From NCBI GenBank assembly GCA_021324675.1, contig JAJPIR010000111.1, positions 1 through 64,000 of the forward strand: 64,000 bases of DNA, in the 5' to 3' direction. This document shows, one piece after another, positions 26,771-34,997 of the stretch (its first letter is position 1; each line of letters opens with the position of its first letter). The translations under genes and the position numbers were made by a program. Below the pieces are notes generated by a model that worked only from the letters and a program-made list of their open reading frames with translations, did not search any database and was not told the origin of the DNA. The DNA is from Actinomycetota bacterium (GTDB lineage: Bacteria; Actinomycetota; Actinomycetes; Mycobacteriales; Pseudonocardiaceae).

Positions 26771-27157
26771 GTGGACCAGTGGTTGTCCATCGAGATCTTC
26801 GACGGGGAATTCCCGGCGAGTAGCTGGCGGCGTGCCCACGGCGACAACCTCACCGAGGCGGCAGTCACCAACGGAGTGCTGCGGTGGGAATGGCACGAGC
26901 ACCGGTGGGGTGTCGTGATCGAGTTGGAGTTCGCCGACGAGGACGACCGTGACCGTTTCCGCGAGCTGCCCGCGGTAATCGCCGCCCTCGACGCGGTGCC
27001 CGATCCAGTGAATGGGTTGCTGGTGTATCCGGGTCGCGGCGGCGGATCCGGGGCCAGGGTGCCGCGCCGCCCACGCCCGCTACCGGTAGCCGGAGCGGCG
27101 GCGCGACCCGAGCCAAGCGACGAACCATACCTTCAGCTAGCCCGGCTTAGCTTTTAA
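26771..27157 (+). CDS. Conserved hypothetical protein, 128 residues
   Basis: Soluble acidic protein starting MDQWLSIEIFDGEFPASSWR. The first ~80 residues form a compact Trp-rich domain (LRWEWHEHRWGVVIELEFADEDDRDRFRELPAVIAALD is one continuous stretch), followed by a Gly/Arg/Pro-rich segment (GRGGGSGARVPRRPRPLP). I believe similar proteins occur in related actinobacteria, but know no function. GTG 26771 is supported by the TANNNT element 7 nt upstream. Nothing ties it to the neighbouring arabinosyltransferase genes beyond position. Confidence 0.75.
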   Translation: MDQWLSIEIFDGEFPASSWRRAHGDNLTEAAVTNGVLRWEWHEHRWGVVIELEFADEDDRDRFRELPAVIAALDAVPDPVNGLLVYPGRGGGSGARVPRRPRPLPVAGAAARPEPSDEPYLQLARLSF

Positions 27158-27654
27158 GGCCCTGGCTGCCCACTCCATATCTGCTTGCTACCTGCGCCGC
27201 TCGGTCGGCAGGACGCATCACGGCCGGCAACATTGTCCGCATCGACGCGACAAAAAACTCAGGTCCACGACCCGTACCCCCTTGCCCGCGGTCGAGCTGC
27301 ACTGCGAGACCCTGCCGCGCACGGCAAACCTGATCACAGCCGTTCCCTGCACAGCCGGCCGTCACAGCCGTCCGCCGCAGTGCGGGCGCGGGGTTGGCTG
27401 CCGTTGGAGACGGACAGACGGGCGTTGGCGGTACTTGAAGAGCCACCAACCAGAGGCGCGAAAAGAGAGGGCCCCTCGCGGAAACGAGGGGGAGGTGTTC
27501 CGCGAGGGGCGGCGGATCCGGCTGGGGGTCCCGAACCCGCACGTCTCATTGTGCCACTATTGGTATGCTCCATGCGAGTGATACCACGGCGCGGCGCGCA
27601 CATTATGCCGCGGCGCGTCGCCCTCCTCACCACTCTTCTGGGTTGGGTGACGAC
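27158..27654. other. Intergenic region with a strong hairpin
   Basis: About 500 bases between convergent genes. Apart from the inverted repeat at 27471-27510 I see no gene, tRNA or repeat. Confidence 0.5.
27471..27510. terminator. 13-bp perfect inverted repeat between convergent genes
   Basis: GCCCCTCGCGGAA at 27471 pairs with TTCCGCGAGGGGC at 27498, with a 14-nt loop. It is placed between the 128-residue gene (plus) and gtrA (minus), so it is probably a bidirectional terminator. Confidence 0.6.
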
Positions 27655-28056
27655 TCAAGCTCGGAAAATCACCGTCCGTTGCGCGATGAAGTTGATCGCC
27701 GTGGCGACGCCTTGCGCGATCACAAAGGCGCAAGTGAACTCGCCCCGGAACGACGGCAGCAACGCGAGCATCACCGCGTTCATTCCGACCTGGACGACAA
27801 AGGTGATCCCGTACAGCGCCATGATCGAGGCATACTCGGCCCGGCCACCCTTGCCCTGGAACGTCCATCGCCGATTGATCAGGTATGCCGTGGTGGTGCC
27901 GGCGACGAAGGACAGCGCTTTGGCCAGGTGCACCCATAGCCCGATCGCCAGCAACGTCTGGTAGCAACTGAGGTCGACCACGAAGGCGACGGCGCCAACC
28001 AGGACAAATCGGGTGAGCTGGGTAGACAGGCGAAGAGGTACCGCGGGCGCTGCCAA
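27655..28056 (-). CDS. GtrA-family membrane protein
   Basis: 133 residues with four membrane helices (FVLVGAVAFVVDLSCYQTLL, ALSFVAGTTTAYLINRRWTF, ASIMALYGITFVVQVGMNAV, FVIAQGVATAINFIAQRTVI). The NRRWTF and NFxxQRTxIF motifs are GtrA hallmarks. The mycobacterial counterpart Rv3789 sits beside dprE1 and is implicated in arabinan biosynthesis, either as a flippase for decaprenyl-phosphoryl-arabinose or as an anchor for a glycosyltransferase. The start is a TTG at 28056, supported by AGGAG 8 nt upstream. It is divergent from the second emb gene. Confidence 0.85.
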   Translation of the reverse strand: MAAPAVPLRLSTQLTRFVLVGAVAFVVDLSCYQTLLAIGLWVHLAKALSFVAGTTTAYLINRRWTFQGKGGRAEYASIMALYGITFVVQVGMNAVMLALLPSFRGEFTCAFVIAQGVATAINFIAQRTVIFRA

Positions 28057-28115
28057 CGGCGTTACTCCTGGATTCGGTGGGCGGGAGGGCCGGTCTGCGC
28101 AAGGGTACCGGCAGC

Positions 28116-28121
28116 TACCCT
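28116..28121 (+). promoter_or_regulatory. -10 element TACCCT before second emb gene
   Basis: TACCCT is 6 nt before GTG 28128. It decides this start over the longer open frame. Confidence 0.5.
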
Positions 28122-28127
28122 GCGCCA

Positions 28128-31100
28128 GTGCCGGTGCCCGAGACGACGCGTGCCCTCCCGCCTGGCGCTGGCTGCCTCGACGAGACGATGATCCGGGCTG
28201 ATGTCGGCGCCCGTCCCGCGGCGCCCGTGGCTTCTGGCCGCCGCACCCGAACCTGGCGGGTGGCAGTGCTGGCCGGCATGGCGTTGTTCACGCTGCTCGC
28301 CGCGGTCGGCGTCCTCCTCGGCCCGGTCGTTGCCGACAACCCGGTGGTGCAGTGGCCGAAAGCTGGTCAACCCGTCCGTTCCACCCTGGTGCCGCTGGTG
28401 CCCTACCGGCCCCTGAGCCTGGATGCCCGCGTGCCGTGCGCGGTACTCGCCACGTTGGATCAACGGGTCGGTGGTGGCGAGGCTCTGCGCACCCTGCCGG
28501 CGACCGCAGGAAAGGCCGGCCGGGTCAGCCAGGGCCTGATCGTCTCCGTCAGCGGCGGGATCGTGCGAGTCACCGCGTCTGGCCGGACGCTGGTGCGGGA
28601 ACCGCTACCCAGTGATCAATGCACGTACCGCGTGCTGGCGGACGCCGGCGGGATACGGGTACTGCGCGACGGCCCGGGTGCGGGTGTCCCGCAAGACCCG
28701 GGTGCGGGTGTCCCGCAAGACCCGGCGATGCGTGGCGCTGCATCGGTGCCGGTGCCGCAGGTCAACGAGCTGGCCACCGACGTCGAAAACCAGCCGGTAG
28801 CGGCGGGTCTGGCGGTGACGTTGCATCCCGACAGCCGCTACGAATCCAGCCCGACAGCGTTGAAGACCATCCTGCTAGGACTGTGTGCCGCTGCCCTGCT
28901 CGTGCTTCTCGGGTTGGCCTGGCGATGGTGGGGCGGCGACCGGATCCGGCTGGCACGTCCCCCGCTGCGAGCTGCGGACGCGGTGCTGGTCGCGGCGTCG
29001 TTGGCGTGGGTGGTGCTGGCCCCCACGAACTTCGACGATTCGTGGTACGAGCTGATGGCTCGGGGCGCTGGCGCCTCCGGCTCGCTCGGTAACGCGATCT
29101 ACATGTTCAACGTCACCGAGAATCCTTTCGTCGCCAGCCAGTACGTGCTGCAGTTCTGGGGAGCGCTGGGGGGATGGGGCCTGGCGTGGATGCGCCTGGT
29201 GCCGCTGATCTACGGACTGCTCACCTGGGTGCTGCTGCGCCTGCTGCTGGTCACCTTCGGTCCGGAGCTGGGTACGGCCAAGGCGGCGTGGGCGCTGCTG
29301 GTGGCGTACCTGCTGTGGTGGCTGCCCTACGGGATGACGTTGCGCCCAGAACCGCTGATCGTGCTGCTCGCCGCGGCAACGCTGCTGCTGAGCGAGCTGG
29401 CCCGGCGCCGCCATTCGGTCGGTATTTTCGCTGCGGCCACGACCACTGCTGTGCTGGCCATGACGGTTTCGCCATCCGGGCTGGTTGCGGCAGCACCGCT
29501 GATGCTGGCGCTGCCCTGGCTATCGGTCTGGTGGCGGGCGCGGCCCGGGAGCGCTCGATTGGCTGCGGCGCTGCTGGTGGTGGCCACCGGTTCCGCTCTG
29601 GTGCTGGTGGGCTGCGCTGACGCGACGCTGGGCGACGTGCTGGAAGCCACCGCCGTGCATCAGTGGTACTACCAGGCGTTCCCGTGGTACCAGGAATTCG
29701 TCCACTACCAGACGATTCTCAGCTTCCAGGATTCCAGCCAGTGGGCCCGGCGGGCCCCAGTCGTGCTCACCATCGCGGTGGTGCTGGTCGTCACTATCAG
29801 CGCCGCGCGCCGGCTGATCACCGGAGCCGGCGACGGTGACGATCCGGTGCAGCGGCTACTGGTCAGCAGCGCGGCCGGTTCCGCGCTGGCCTTGGCGCTG
29901 CTCGCGCCCACTCCCACCAAGTTCGTCAATCACTTCGGGGCGGCGGCGGCGGTGCCGACAGTGTTGCTCACCGCGGCACTGCTGCGCGCGCCGTTTCATC
30001 TTCCCCTACCGCCGCGGCGCGCCGACGTCCTGATCGCGACGGTGGCGGCGGCACTGCTGGTCGGTGCGGTGTCATGGAGCTTCGCGGGACCGAACATCTG
30101 GCGGCCGTACTCGGATCGGGGCCAGCCCTTCGGCAACCACCTCACACTGGCCCAAGATCGCGTCGATCTGACCGGCGTGCGACCCAGGCTGGGACCCGTT
30201 CAGCTGGCCAACCCGCTGCTATGGGCAGCCGTCGCGCTCGCCGCGGCCGGCGCGATGTGGTGGTGGCGTCGCCGCGGTGTGGACCGCGGGCTGGTTGCCG
30301 ACCATGCCGTGCTCGTCGCCGGGTCGACCGCGCTGGTGGTGATGACTCTCGCCGTGTTCGTGTGGGCGCCGTTGCGGCAATACCCCGGGTGGTCGGTGGC
30401 GCTGTCCGCGGTGCAGTCGGCGCACGGCCAGCCGTGCGCGCTGGCTGATTACGCCCAGGTCGCGGTGGATAGCCCGGCCCAACCGGTACCCGCCGGGACC
30501 CCGATCGTCACGGGTTCGTTCGCCGAGGCAGCGCAGCAGCCCAAGCCGGTGCCGCCACCGGCGCCGGACACGCTGATCTGGCACAACGCGGCCGGCTACG
30601 ACACCAGCCACGACCTGGACACCGGCCCGCTCACGAGGCCAGCTGGGTGGCTGGTGACCCCGTGGTTCACGCTGCCCGCAGCACTGCCCTCCAGTGGAGG
30701 TAGCACCCTGCTGCTGCCCGTGCTGGGCGCCGCGGCGGGCCAGCGGCTGACCCTGCAGTACGCCACCGCGCCGGGTCCTGATCCTGCCGTGGCCGGTCAG
30801 GTGGCACTGCAACTAGATCGGGCCGTGCCACAGACAGAGTGGAACGAGCTGGCGGTCGCGGTCGATCGGCTCGGCAAGATCCGCCCATCGCACGTGCGCC
30901 TGGTGCTGTGGACGCAGACCTCAAGCGCCGACAGCTGGCTGGCAGTCGGCCAACCCCGGCTAGCCCACTGGCGCCCGCTGTCCACCCTCACCGCTGGCCG
31001 GCCGGTGTACGTCGACCAGCTGACCGCCGCCTTCCTGCCGTGCCTCGACCAGGTCGGCGTCCAGCATGGCGTCGCGCGCGCACCGGAAGTCCTGGTGCTC

Positions 31101-31376
31101 AGCGACGAGGGATTCGGCCGCGGTTTCCTCGATCTCGGATTCGAAGTGTGGCGGGGTGGCAGCCAGGTACCGGCGAGCCGGTCGGCGACCACCGTGCGGG
31201 TACCGAGCAGGCTGGTACCCAGCGGACCGCCCTCCCTTCCGTGGGGCCGGGTGGAACGGGTGATCTACGACCACCCCACCGGGCTGGTCGACTTGCAGCT
31301 CGGCGAACTACAGCGAGCGGGATGGACGCGGCTACCCACGCTGGCGACCAAGAGCTACCACGGAGACGCTGGCTAA
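28128..31376 (+). CDS. Divergent Emb arabinosyltransferase paralogue (DDSWY type), first of pair
   Basis: 1082 residues from GTG 28128. It has the Emb layout: N-terminal helix near residue 45, extracytoplasmic domain, GT-C helices, C-terminal carbohydrate-binding domain. The DDG motif of classical Emb proteins is replaced by D303-D304-S-W-Y (FDDSWYELMARG). LGNAIYMFNVTENPFVASQYV replaces the usual NYYRWF segment. ADATLGDVLEATAVHQWYYQ corresponds to the DQTLAGVLEATR region. It is closest by eye to the next gene, so the two form a tandem subfamily distinct from EmbA/B/C. The acceptor is unknown. A 24-bp in-frame tandem repeat lies in the extracytoplasmic domain. Confidence 0.85.
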   Translation: MPVPETTRALPPGAGCLDETMIRADVGARPAAPVASGRRTRTWRVAVLAGMALFTLLAAVGVLLGPVVADNPVVQWPKAGQPVRSTLVPLVPYRPLSLDARVPCAVLATLDQRVGGGEALRTLPATAGKAGRVSQGLIVSVSGGIVRVTASGRTLVREPLPSDQCTYRVLADAGGIRVLRDGPGAGVPQDPGAGVPQDPAMRGAASVPVPQVNELATDVENQPVAAGLAVTLHPDSRYESSPTALKTILLGLCAAALLVLLGLAWRWWGGDRIRLARPPLRAADAVLVAASLAWVVLAPTNFDDSWYELMARGAGASGSLGNAIYMFNVTENPFVASQYVLQFWGALGGWGLAWMRLVPLIYGLLTWVLLRLLLVTFGPELGTAKAAWALLVAYLLWWLPYGMTLRPEPLIVLLAAATLLLSELARRRHSVGIFAAATTTAVLAMTVSPSGLVAAAPLMLALPWLSVWWRARPGSARLAAALLVVATGSALVLVGCADATLGDVLEATAVHQWYYQAFPWYQEFVHYQTILSFQDSSQWARRAPVVLTIAVVLVVTISAARRLITGAGDGDDPVQRLLVSSAAGSALALALLAPTPTKFVNHFGAAAAVPTVLLTAALLRAPFHLPLPPRRADVLIATVAAALLVGAVSWSFAGPNIWRPYSDRGQPFGNHLTLAQDRVDLTGVRPRLGPVQLANPLLWAAVALAAAGAMWWWRRRGVDRGLVADHAVLVAGSTALVVMTLAVFVWAPLRQYPGWSVALSAVQSAHGQPCALADYAQVAVDSPAQPVPAGTPIVTGSFAEAAQQPKPVPPPAPDTLIWHNAAGYDTSHDLDTGPLTRPAGWLVTPWFTLPAALPSSGGSTLLLPVLGAAAGQRLTLQYATAPGPDPAVAGQVALQLDRAVPQTEWNELAVAVDRLGKIRPSHVRLVLWTQTSSADSWLAVGQPRLAHWRPLSTLTAGRPVYVDQLTAAFLPCLDQVGVQHGVARAPEVLVLSDEGFGRGFLDLGFEVWRGGSQVPASRSATTVRVPSRLVPSGPPSLPWGRVERVIYDHPTGLVDLQLGELQRAGWTRLPTLATKSYHGDAG
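28673..28720 (+). repeat. Two-unit 24-bp in-frame repeat inside emb gene
   Basis: Two exact 24-base units encode PGAGVPQD twice. Each contains the GCGGGTGTCCCGC near-palindrome, close to the GTGTCGCG core repeated elsewhere. Confidence 0.85.
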
Positions 31377-31425
31377 CCCTGCCGCCAGCGGTTTACCCCA
31401 TCCAGGTTGCTGGCGCCCAGCGCCC

Positions 31426-31431
31426 TAGGCT
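31426..31431 (+). promoter_or_regulatory. -10 element TAGGCT before third emb gene
   Basis: TAGGCT is 6 nt before GTG 31438. Confidence 0.5.
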
Positions 31432-31437
31432 GCCGCG

Positions 31438-34400
31438 GTGCCGCCCCACCCGATCCGCGATGCCCGGGCTCAACCCGGGGTCGGCTGGGTGATCGCAGCA
31501 TTGGCGCTGGTTGCTGGCGCGTTAGGGATCCTGGTCATGGTCGCCCCGGTGACCGCGGACGATCCCGTGGTGAACTGGCCACCGGCCGGGCGCCAACCCG
31601 TCTCCACGGTGCTACCGCTGGCGCCTTACCGCCCGCTGCAGCTCACCGCAACGATCCCGTGCGCGACGCTGCGCGCGTTGGATGCCCGCCCCGGCGGTGG
31701 TGAGGCGCTGCGTACGTTGCCCGCCGACGTCGGTGCCGTCCCCGGCGAGGGCCTGGTGGTGTCTACCGCCCAAGGCATCGTGACGGTGACCGCATCGGGT
31801 GCCGAGGTGGTTCACCAGCTGCTGCCCGCTGGTCCCTGCACTTACCGGGTCGTTGCGGACGCCGGTGGCGTGCGGGTGTCCAGGGACGGCGCCACCGTGG
31901 CCACTCGAACCGGCCTGCTGGTGCCGCAGGTCGCTGAGTTGCAGACCGACGCCACCACTCAGACCAGCGGGCTGGGCGTGCAGCTGCACACCGACGCGAG
32001 GTATCAATCGCGGCCCACGCTGGTCAAAACAGCCCTGATCATCGCGCACGCACTGGCGCTGTCGCTGCTCCTCATCCTGGCGTGGTGGTGGTGGCGGGGC
32101 GACGGACCGGGCCTGGTCCGGCCGCGCCTGTCCTGGGCCGATGCGGTGGTGGCCGCCGTGTCGCTGGCGTGGGTGGTGCTCGGGCCGGTCAACATCGACG
32201 ACTCGTGGTACCTGCTGATGTCCCGCAACGCCATGCAGTCGGGGTATATCGGCAACGCCATCTACCAGTTCAACGTCACCGAGAATCCCTTTTCCACCAG
32301 CCAGTACGTCATGCAGGCCTGGGGTGGTCTGGGAGGCAACTGGAGCTTGGGCTGGATGCGGCTGGTGCCGCTGGGGTACGGGCTGGCCACCTACGGTCTG
32401 TTACGCGTCCTGGTCGCGACCATGCTGGGCCGGGCGGCACGTAGCCGCGTGGCGCCGTGGGCCGTTGCCGCCGCGCACCTGCTGTGGTGGTTGCCCTACG
32501 GCATGACGCTGCGTCCTGAACCGCTGATCGCACTGGGCTCGGCGGCGACGTTCGTGCTCGCCGAACTCGCTCGGCGGCGCCGCTCGGTGGGGGTGTTCGC
32601 GGTCGCTGTCGCCTGCGCCGCGGGCACCGTCACCGCGTCACCCACGGGTGTGGTGGCTGCCGCCCCGCTGCTGCTGGGGTTGCCGTGGCTGTGGCAGTGG
32701 TGGCGGGCTGCCGGGGGGTCGCACCGGCTCGCCGCGGTACTGCTGGCCGGCGCGGCCGCCTCGATCGTGGTGCCGGTGGGTTTCGCCGACGCGACCCTGG
32801 GCGACGTGCTGGAATCGGTGGCGGTGCACCGCTGGTACTACTGGCAATTCCCCTGGTACGCCGAGTACCTGCACTACGAGAACGTCTTCGTGGGCGACGA
32901 GCGGGGCGCATGGGGCAAGCGGCTGCCAGTGCTGCTCACCCTGGCCGTGCTCCTTGCCGTAGCGCTCGGGGCGGGGCGGCGCGCTGGTACCGCGGGGCGC
33001 AGCGCCCAGCTACTCGGCATCACCGCCACCGTCACCACGGTAAGCCTGGCCGCGATGGCGCTGACCCCGACCAAGTGGGTCAACCATTTCGGCGCCGTCG
33101 CCGCGCCGGCCACCGCACTGCTGGCTGCTGCGATGATCCGCTCCCCGCTGCCCCGGCGGGCCGGCACCGCAGTGGCGGCCATCGGCAGCGCCGGGCTGGT
33201 GGCCGCCGCGTCGGTGGCGTTCGCCGGCCCCAACCTGTGGCGCCCGCTGTCGGACTGGGGTCAGCCCTTCGGCGATCACCGGTATATCGAGACCCCGTAC
33301 ATGCAAAGCCTGCTCATGCCGTCACTGGGACCGCTGGCGTTGCGCAACCCGCTGCTGTGGCTGGCCGTCGCCGCGGTGGGGTGGTGGTGGCTGCGGGGAC
33401 CGGCACGGGCAGTCCTGACGACCGCGACCGGTCTAGGAGTGGCGCTGATGCTGGTGGTGTTCACCATCGCGCCGCTGCGCCAGTACCCAGGCACTTCGGT
33501 GGCGCTGATGAACCTGCACGCGCTGACCGGTCAGCCGTGCGGGCTGGCAGCATCCGTGCAGGTGTTCCGGGACGTCCGGCCAGGCCTCGGGCCTCCCACC
33601 GGGGGCGCCACTCTCACCGGGGACATGCGCGCCGCACCCCTCCAAGATTCCACGCCGGTACCGATCTGGCCCGCGGACGGTGCCATCTGGGATGACGACG
33701 TTCTTAGCGGCACCGGCCGGGGCGCCGTGCAGACGCCCTGGTACCCCCTTCCCCAGGTCCACCCGGTCAACGCCTGGATCGTCGTGCCGGTACGCGGCAT
33801 GCTGAGCAAGCAGCAGCGGCTCGACGTGCAGGTCGGCACCGGCGACCCGAACGCACCGGATCACGTGCGCACGGTGCAGCTCCCCGCCGCCGGGAACAAA
33901 CCGGAATGGACCCAGCTGACCATCCCGCTGGCCAGCGCCGGTTTGGCTGCGCCAACCGCGGTGCGGGTGGTGGCCCAAGATCGCGTCGCTGGTCCGGACA
34001 GCTGGCTGGCGGTCGGGCAACCGCGCCTGGCCACGCCGCGGCCGATCACCGAGCTGATCGGTGGCCGGCCGGTGTTCGCCGACCAGACCTCCGCCGCATT
34101 CTGGCCCTGCCAGCACCAGATCGCCGTGCATGACGGTCTTGTGGAGGCACCCGCGTTCCAGCTGCGCACCGGAGACGGGATGGAGGGGACCCTCATCCAG
34201 AACCCGGTGAGCCCTGACTACGGCGGTGTCTTGCTCCAGGTCGATCGCACCACCAAGGACATCGAGCTGCCCGCGCAGCTCACCCCGCCGGGCGCGCCCA
34301 CCTTGGGCTGGGGCCACGTGGACGAGCTGATCTACCCCCACCCGGTTGGCCTGGTCGACCTCCACGTCACAGCCGTACGCCGGGCTGGTTGGACCCGGCT

Positions 34401-34449
34401 ACCTACGCTGATCGGGGAGCGCTACACCGGCCGCGCGTACGTCGGCTGA
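31438..34449 (+). CDS. Divergent Emb arabinosyltransferase paralogue (DDSWY type), second of pair
   Basis: 1003 residues. It is clearly related to the preceding gene over its whole length: D254-D255 in NIDDSWYLLMSRNA, GNAIYQFNVTENPFSTSQYVM, LLWWLPYGMTLRPEPLIALGSAAT, FADATLGDVLESVAVHRWYY, and the shared ending VGLVDLHVTAVRRAGWTRLPTL. An N-terminal helix (VIAALALVAGALGILVMV) begins the protein. It lies 61 bases after the first copy and has its own putative leaderless start, so the pair need not be one operon. It probably transfers arabinofuranose or a related polyprenyl-linked sugar to cell-wall glycan; specificity unknown. Its stop lies in a 20-bp direct repeat shared with the peptide gene. 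Confidence 0.85.
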   Translation: MPPHPIRDARAQPGVGWVIAALALVAGALGILVMVAPVTADDPVVNWPPAGRQPVSTVLPLAPYRPLQLTATIPCATLRALDARPGGGEALRTLPADVGAVPGEGLVVSTAQGIVTVTASGAEVVHQLLPAGPCTYRVVADAGGVRVSRDGATVATRTGLLVPQVAELQTDATTQTSGLGVQLHTDARYQSRPTLVKTALIIAHALALSLLLILAWWWWRGDGPGLVRPRLSWADAVVAAVSLAWVVLGPVNIDDSWYLLMSRNAMQSGYIGNAIYQFNVTENPFSTSQYVMQAWGGLGGNWSLGWMRLVPLGYGLATYGLLRVLVATMLGRAARSRVAPWAVAAAHLLWWLPYGMTLRPEPLIALGSAATFVLAELARRRRSVGVFAVAVACAAGTVTASPTGVVAAAPLLLGLPWLWQWWRAAGGSHRLAAVLLAGAAASIVVPVGFADATLGDVLESVAVHRWYYWQFPWYAEYLHYENVFVGDERGAWGKRLPVLLTLAVLLAVALGAGRRAGTAGRSAQLLGITATVTTVSLAAMALTPTKWVNHFGAVAAPATALLAAAMIRSPLPRRAGTAVAAIGSAGLVAAASVAFAGPNLWRPLSDWGQPFGDHRYIETPYMQSLLMPSLGPLALRNPLLWLAVAAVGWWWLRGPARAVLTTATGLGVALMLVVFTIAPLRQYPGTSVALMNLHALTGQPCGLAASVQVFRDVRPGLGPPTGGATLTGDMRAAPLQDSTPVPIWPADGAIWDDDVLSGTGRGAVQTPWYPLPQVHPVNAWIVVPVRGMLSKQQRLDVQVGTGDPNAPDHVRTVQLPAAGNKPEWTQLTIPLASAGLAAPTAVRVVAQDRVAGPDSWLAVGQPRLATPRPITELIGGRPVFADQTSAAFWPCQHQIAVHDGLVEAPAFQLRTGDGMEGTLIQNPVSPDYGGVLLQVDRTTKDIELPAQLTPPGAPTLGWGHVDELIYPHPVGLVDLHVTAVRRAGWTRLPTLIGERYTGRAYVG

Positions 34450-34462
34450 CCAAGCTAGGTAA
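34443..34462 (+). repeat. Direct repeat, left copy, over the third emb stop
   Basis: CGGCTGACCAAGCTAGGTAA spans the GGC-TGA end of the third emb gene. It recurs with one mismatch at 34883-34902. Confidence 0.85.
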
Positions 34463-34613
34463 TGGTCGGCATGAGTTACGTAGGGCTACGGATTGTCACC
34501 CCGTGGCGGGGTAGGCACTGTAGGTAGCGGCCTGACCAGCGCTGCCCGCAGGTGCCGGGCCGTACACGCCTTTTCTGTTGACTCTTCTGCGACTGTTCTG
34601 GGGGGAAATTGTC

Positions 34614-34889
34614 GTGTTCGATGCGATGAGCGACGCCGAAATCGGCTGCTACGAAGCGGAATTGCTGCCCGCGCGCACTGTCATGTCGATGCGTACCTCT
34701 GGTATCCAGGGAATCCTCGGTACCCATCACAGCGGCCCGAGCGGCGCGTCAGGCAACCAGGGCGGCACCAGCCACCCGCACAACGTCAACCCGCTCTGGT
34801 GGCTAAACCAGCTCGGCACGACAAACTCGGGTGCCAACCATATTTCCGGAAGTGAGGTCGGAAGCGCCGGTGCGGACGCGAACGGCTGA
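34614..34889 (+). CDS. Small Gly/Ser/Asn-rich protein, possible peptide precursor
   Basis: 91 residues from GTG 34614, with a G-rich ribosome site (GGGGGGAAA) about 8 nt upstream. Residues 1-26 are acidic and helical (MSDAEIGCYEAELLPARTVM), reminiscent of leader regions of ribosomally made peptides. Residues 27-91 are low-complexity Gly/Ser/Asn/His/Thr with one hydrophobic patch, NPLWWLNQLGTT. The only Cys is in the leader part, which argues against a lanthipeptide core. No modification enzyme or transporter is adjacent. A non-bacteriocin structural or secreted role is equally possible. It lies between two direct repeats. Confidence 0.6.
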   Translation: MFDAMSDAEIGCYEAELLPARTVMSMRTSGIQGILGTHHSGPSGASGNQGGTSHPHNVNPLWWLNQLGTTNSGANHISGSEVGSAGADANG

Positions 34890-34902
34890 CCAAGCTCGGT
34901 AA
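34883..34902 (+). repeat. Direct repeat, right copy, over the small gene's stop
   Basis: CGGCTGACCAAGCTCGGTAA covers the GGC-TGA end of the small gene, 440 bases from the left copy, with one mismatch. Confidence 0.85.
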
Positions 34903-34997
34903 CCCGGTACGCGGGTCTTGCTACCTTGGAATGTCGGCAGCCGGCCACCGGTTGCCCGGACGTTCGCCGTACCCGTCGCCGAAGGTGGATGCATCGC

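Noticed and set aside
34926-34997. Upstream TTG start for the HelR-like gene
   Set aside because: The added residues are Arg/Cys-rich and no ribosome site is present. GTG 34998 or ATG 34989 is more plausible.
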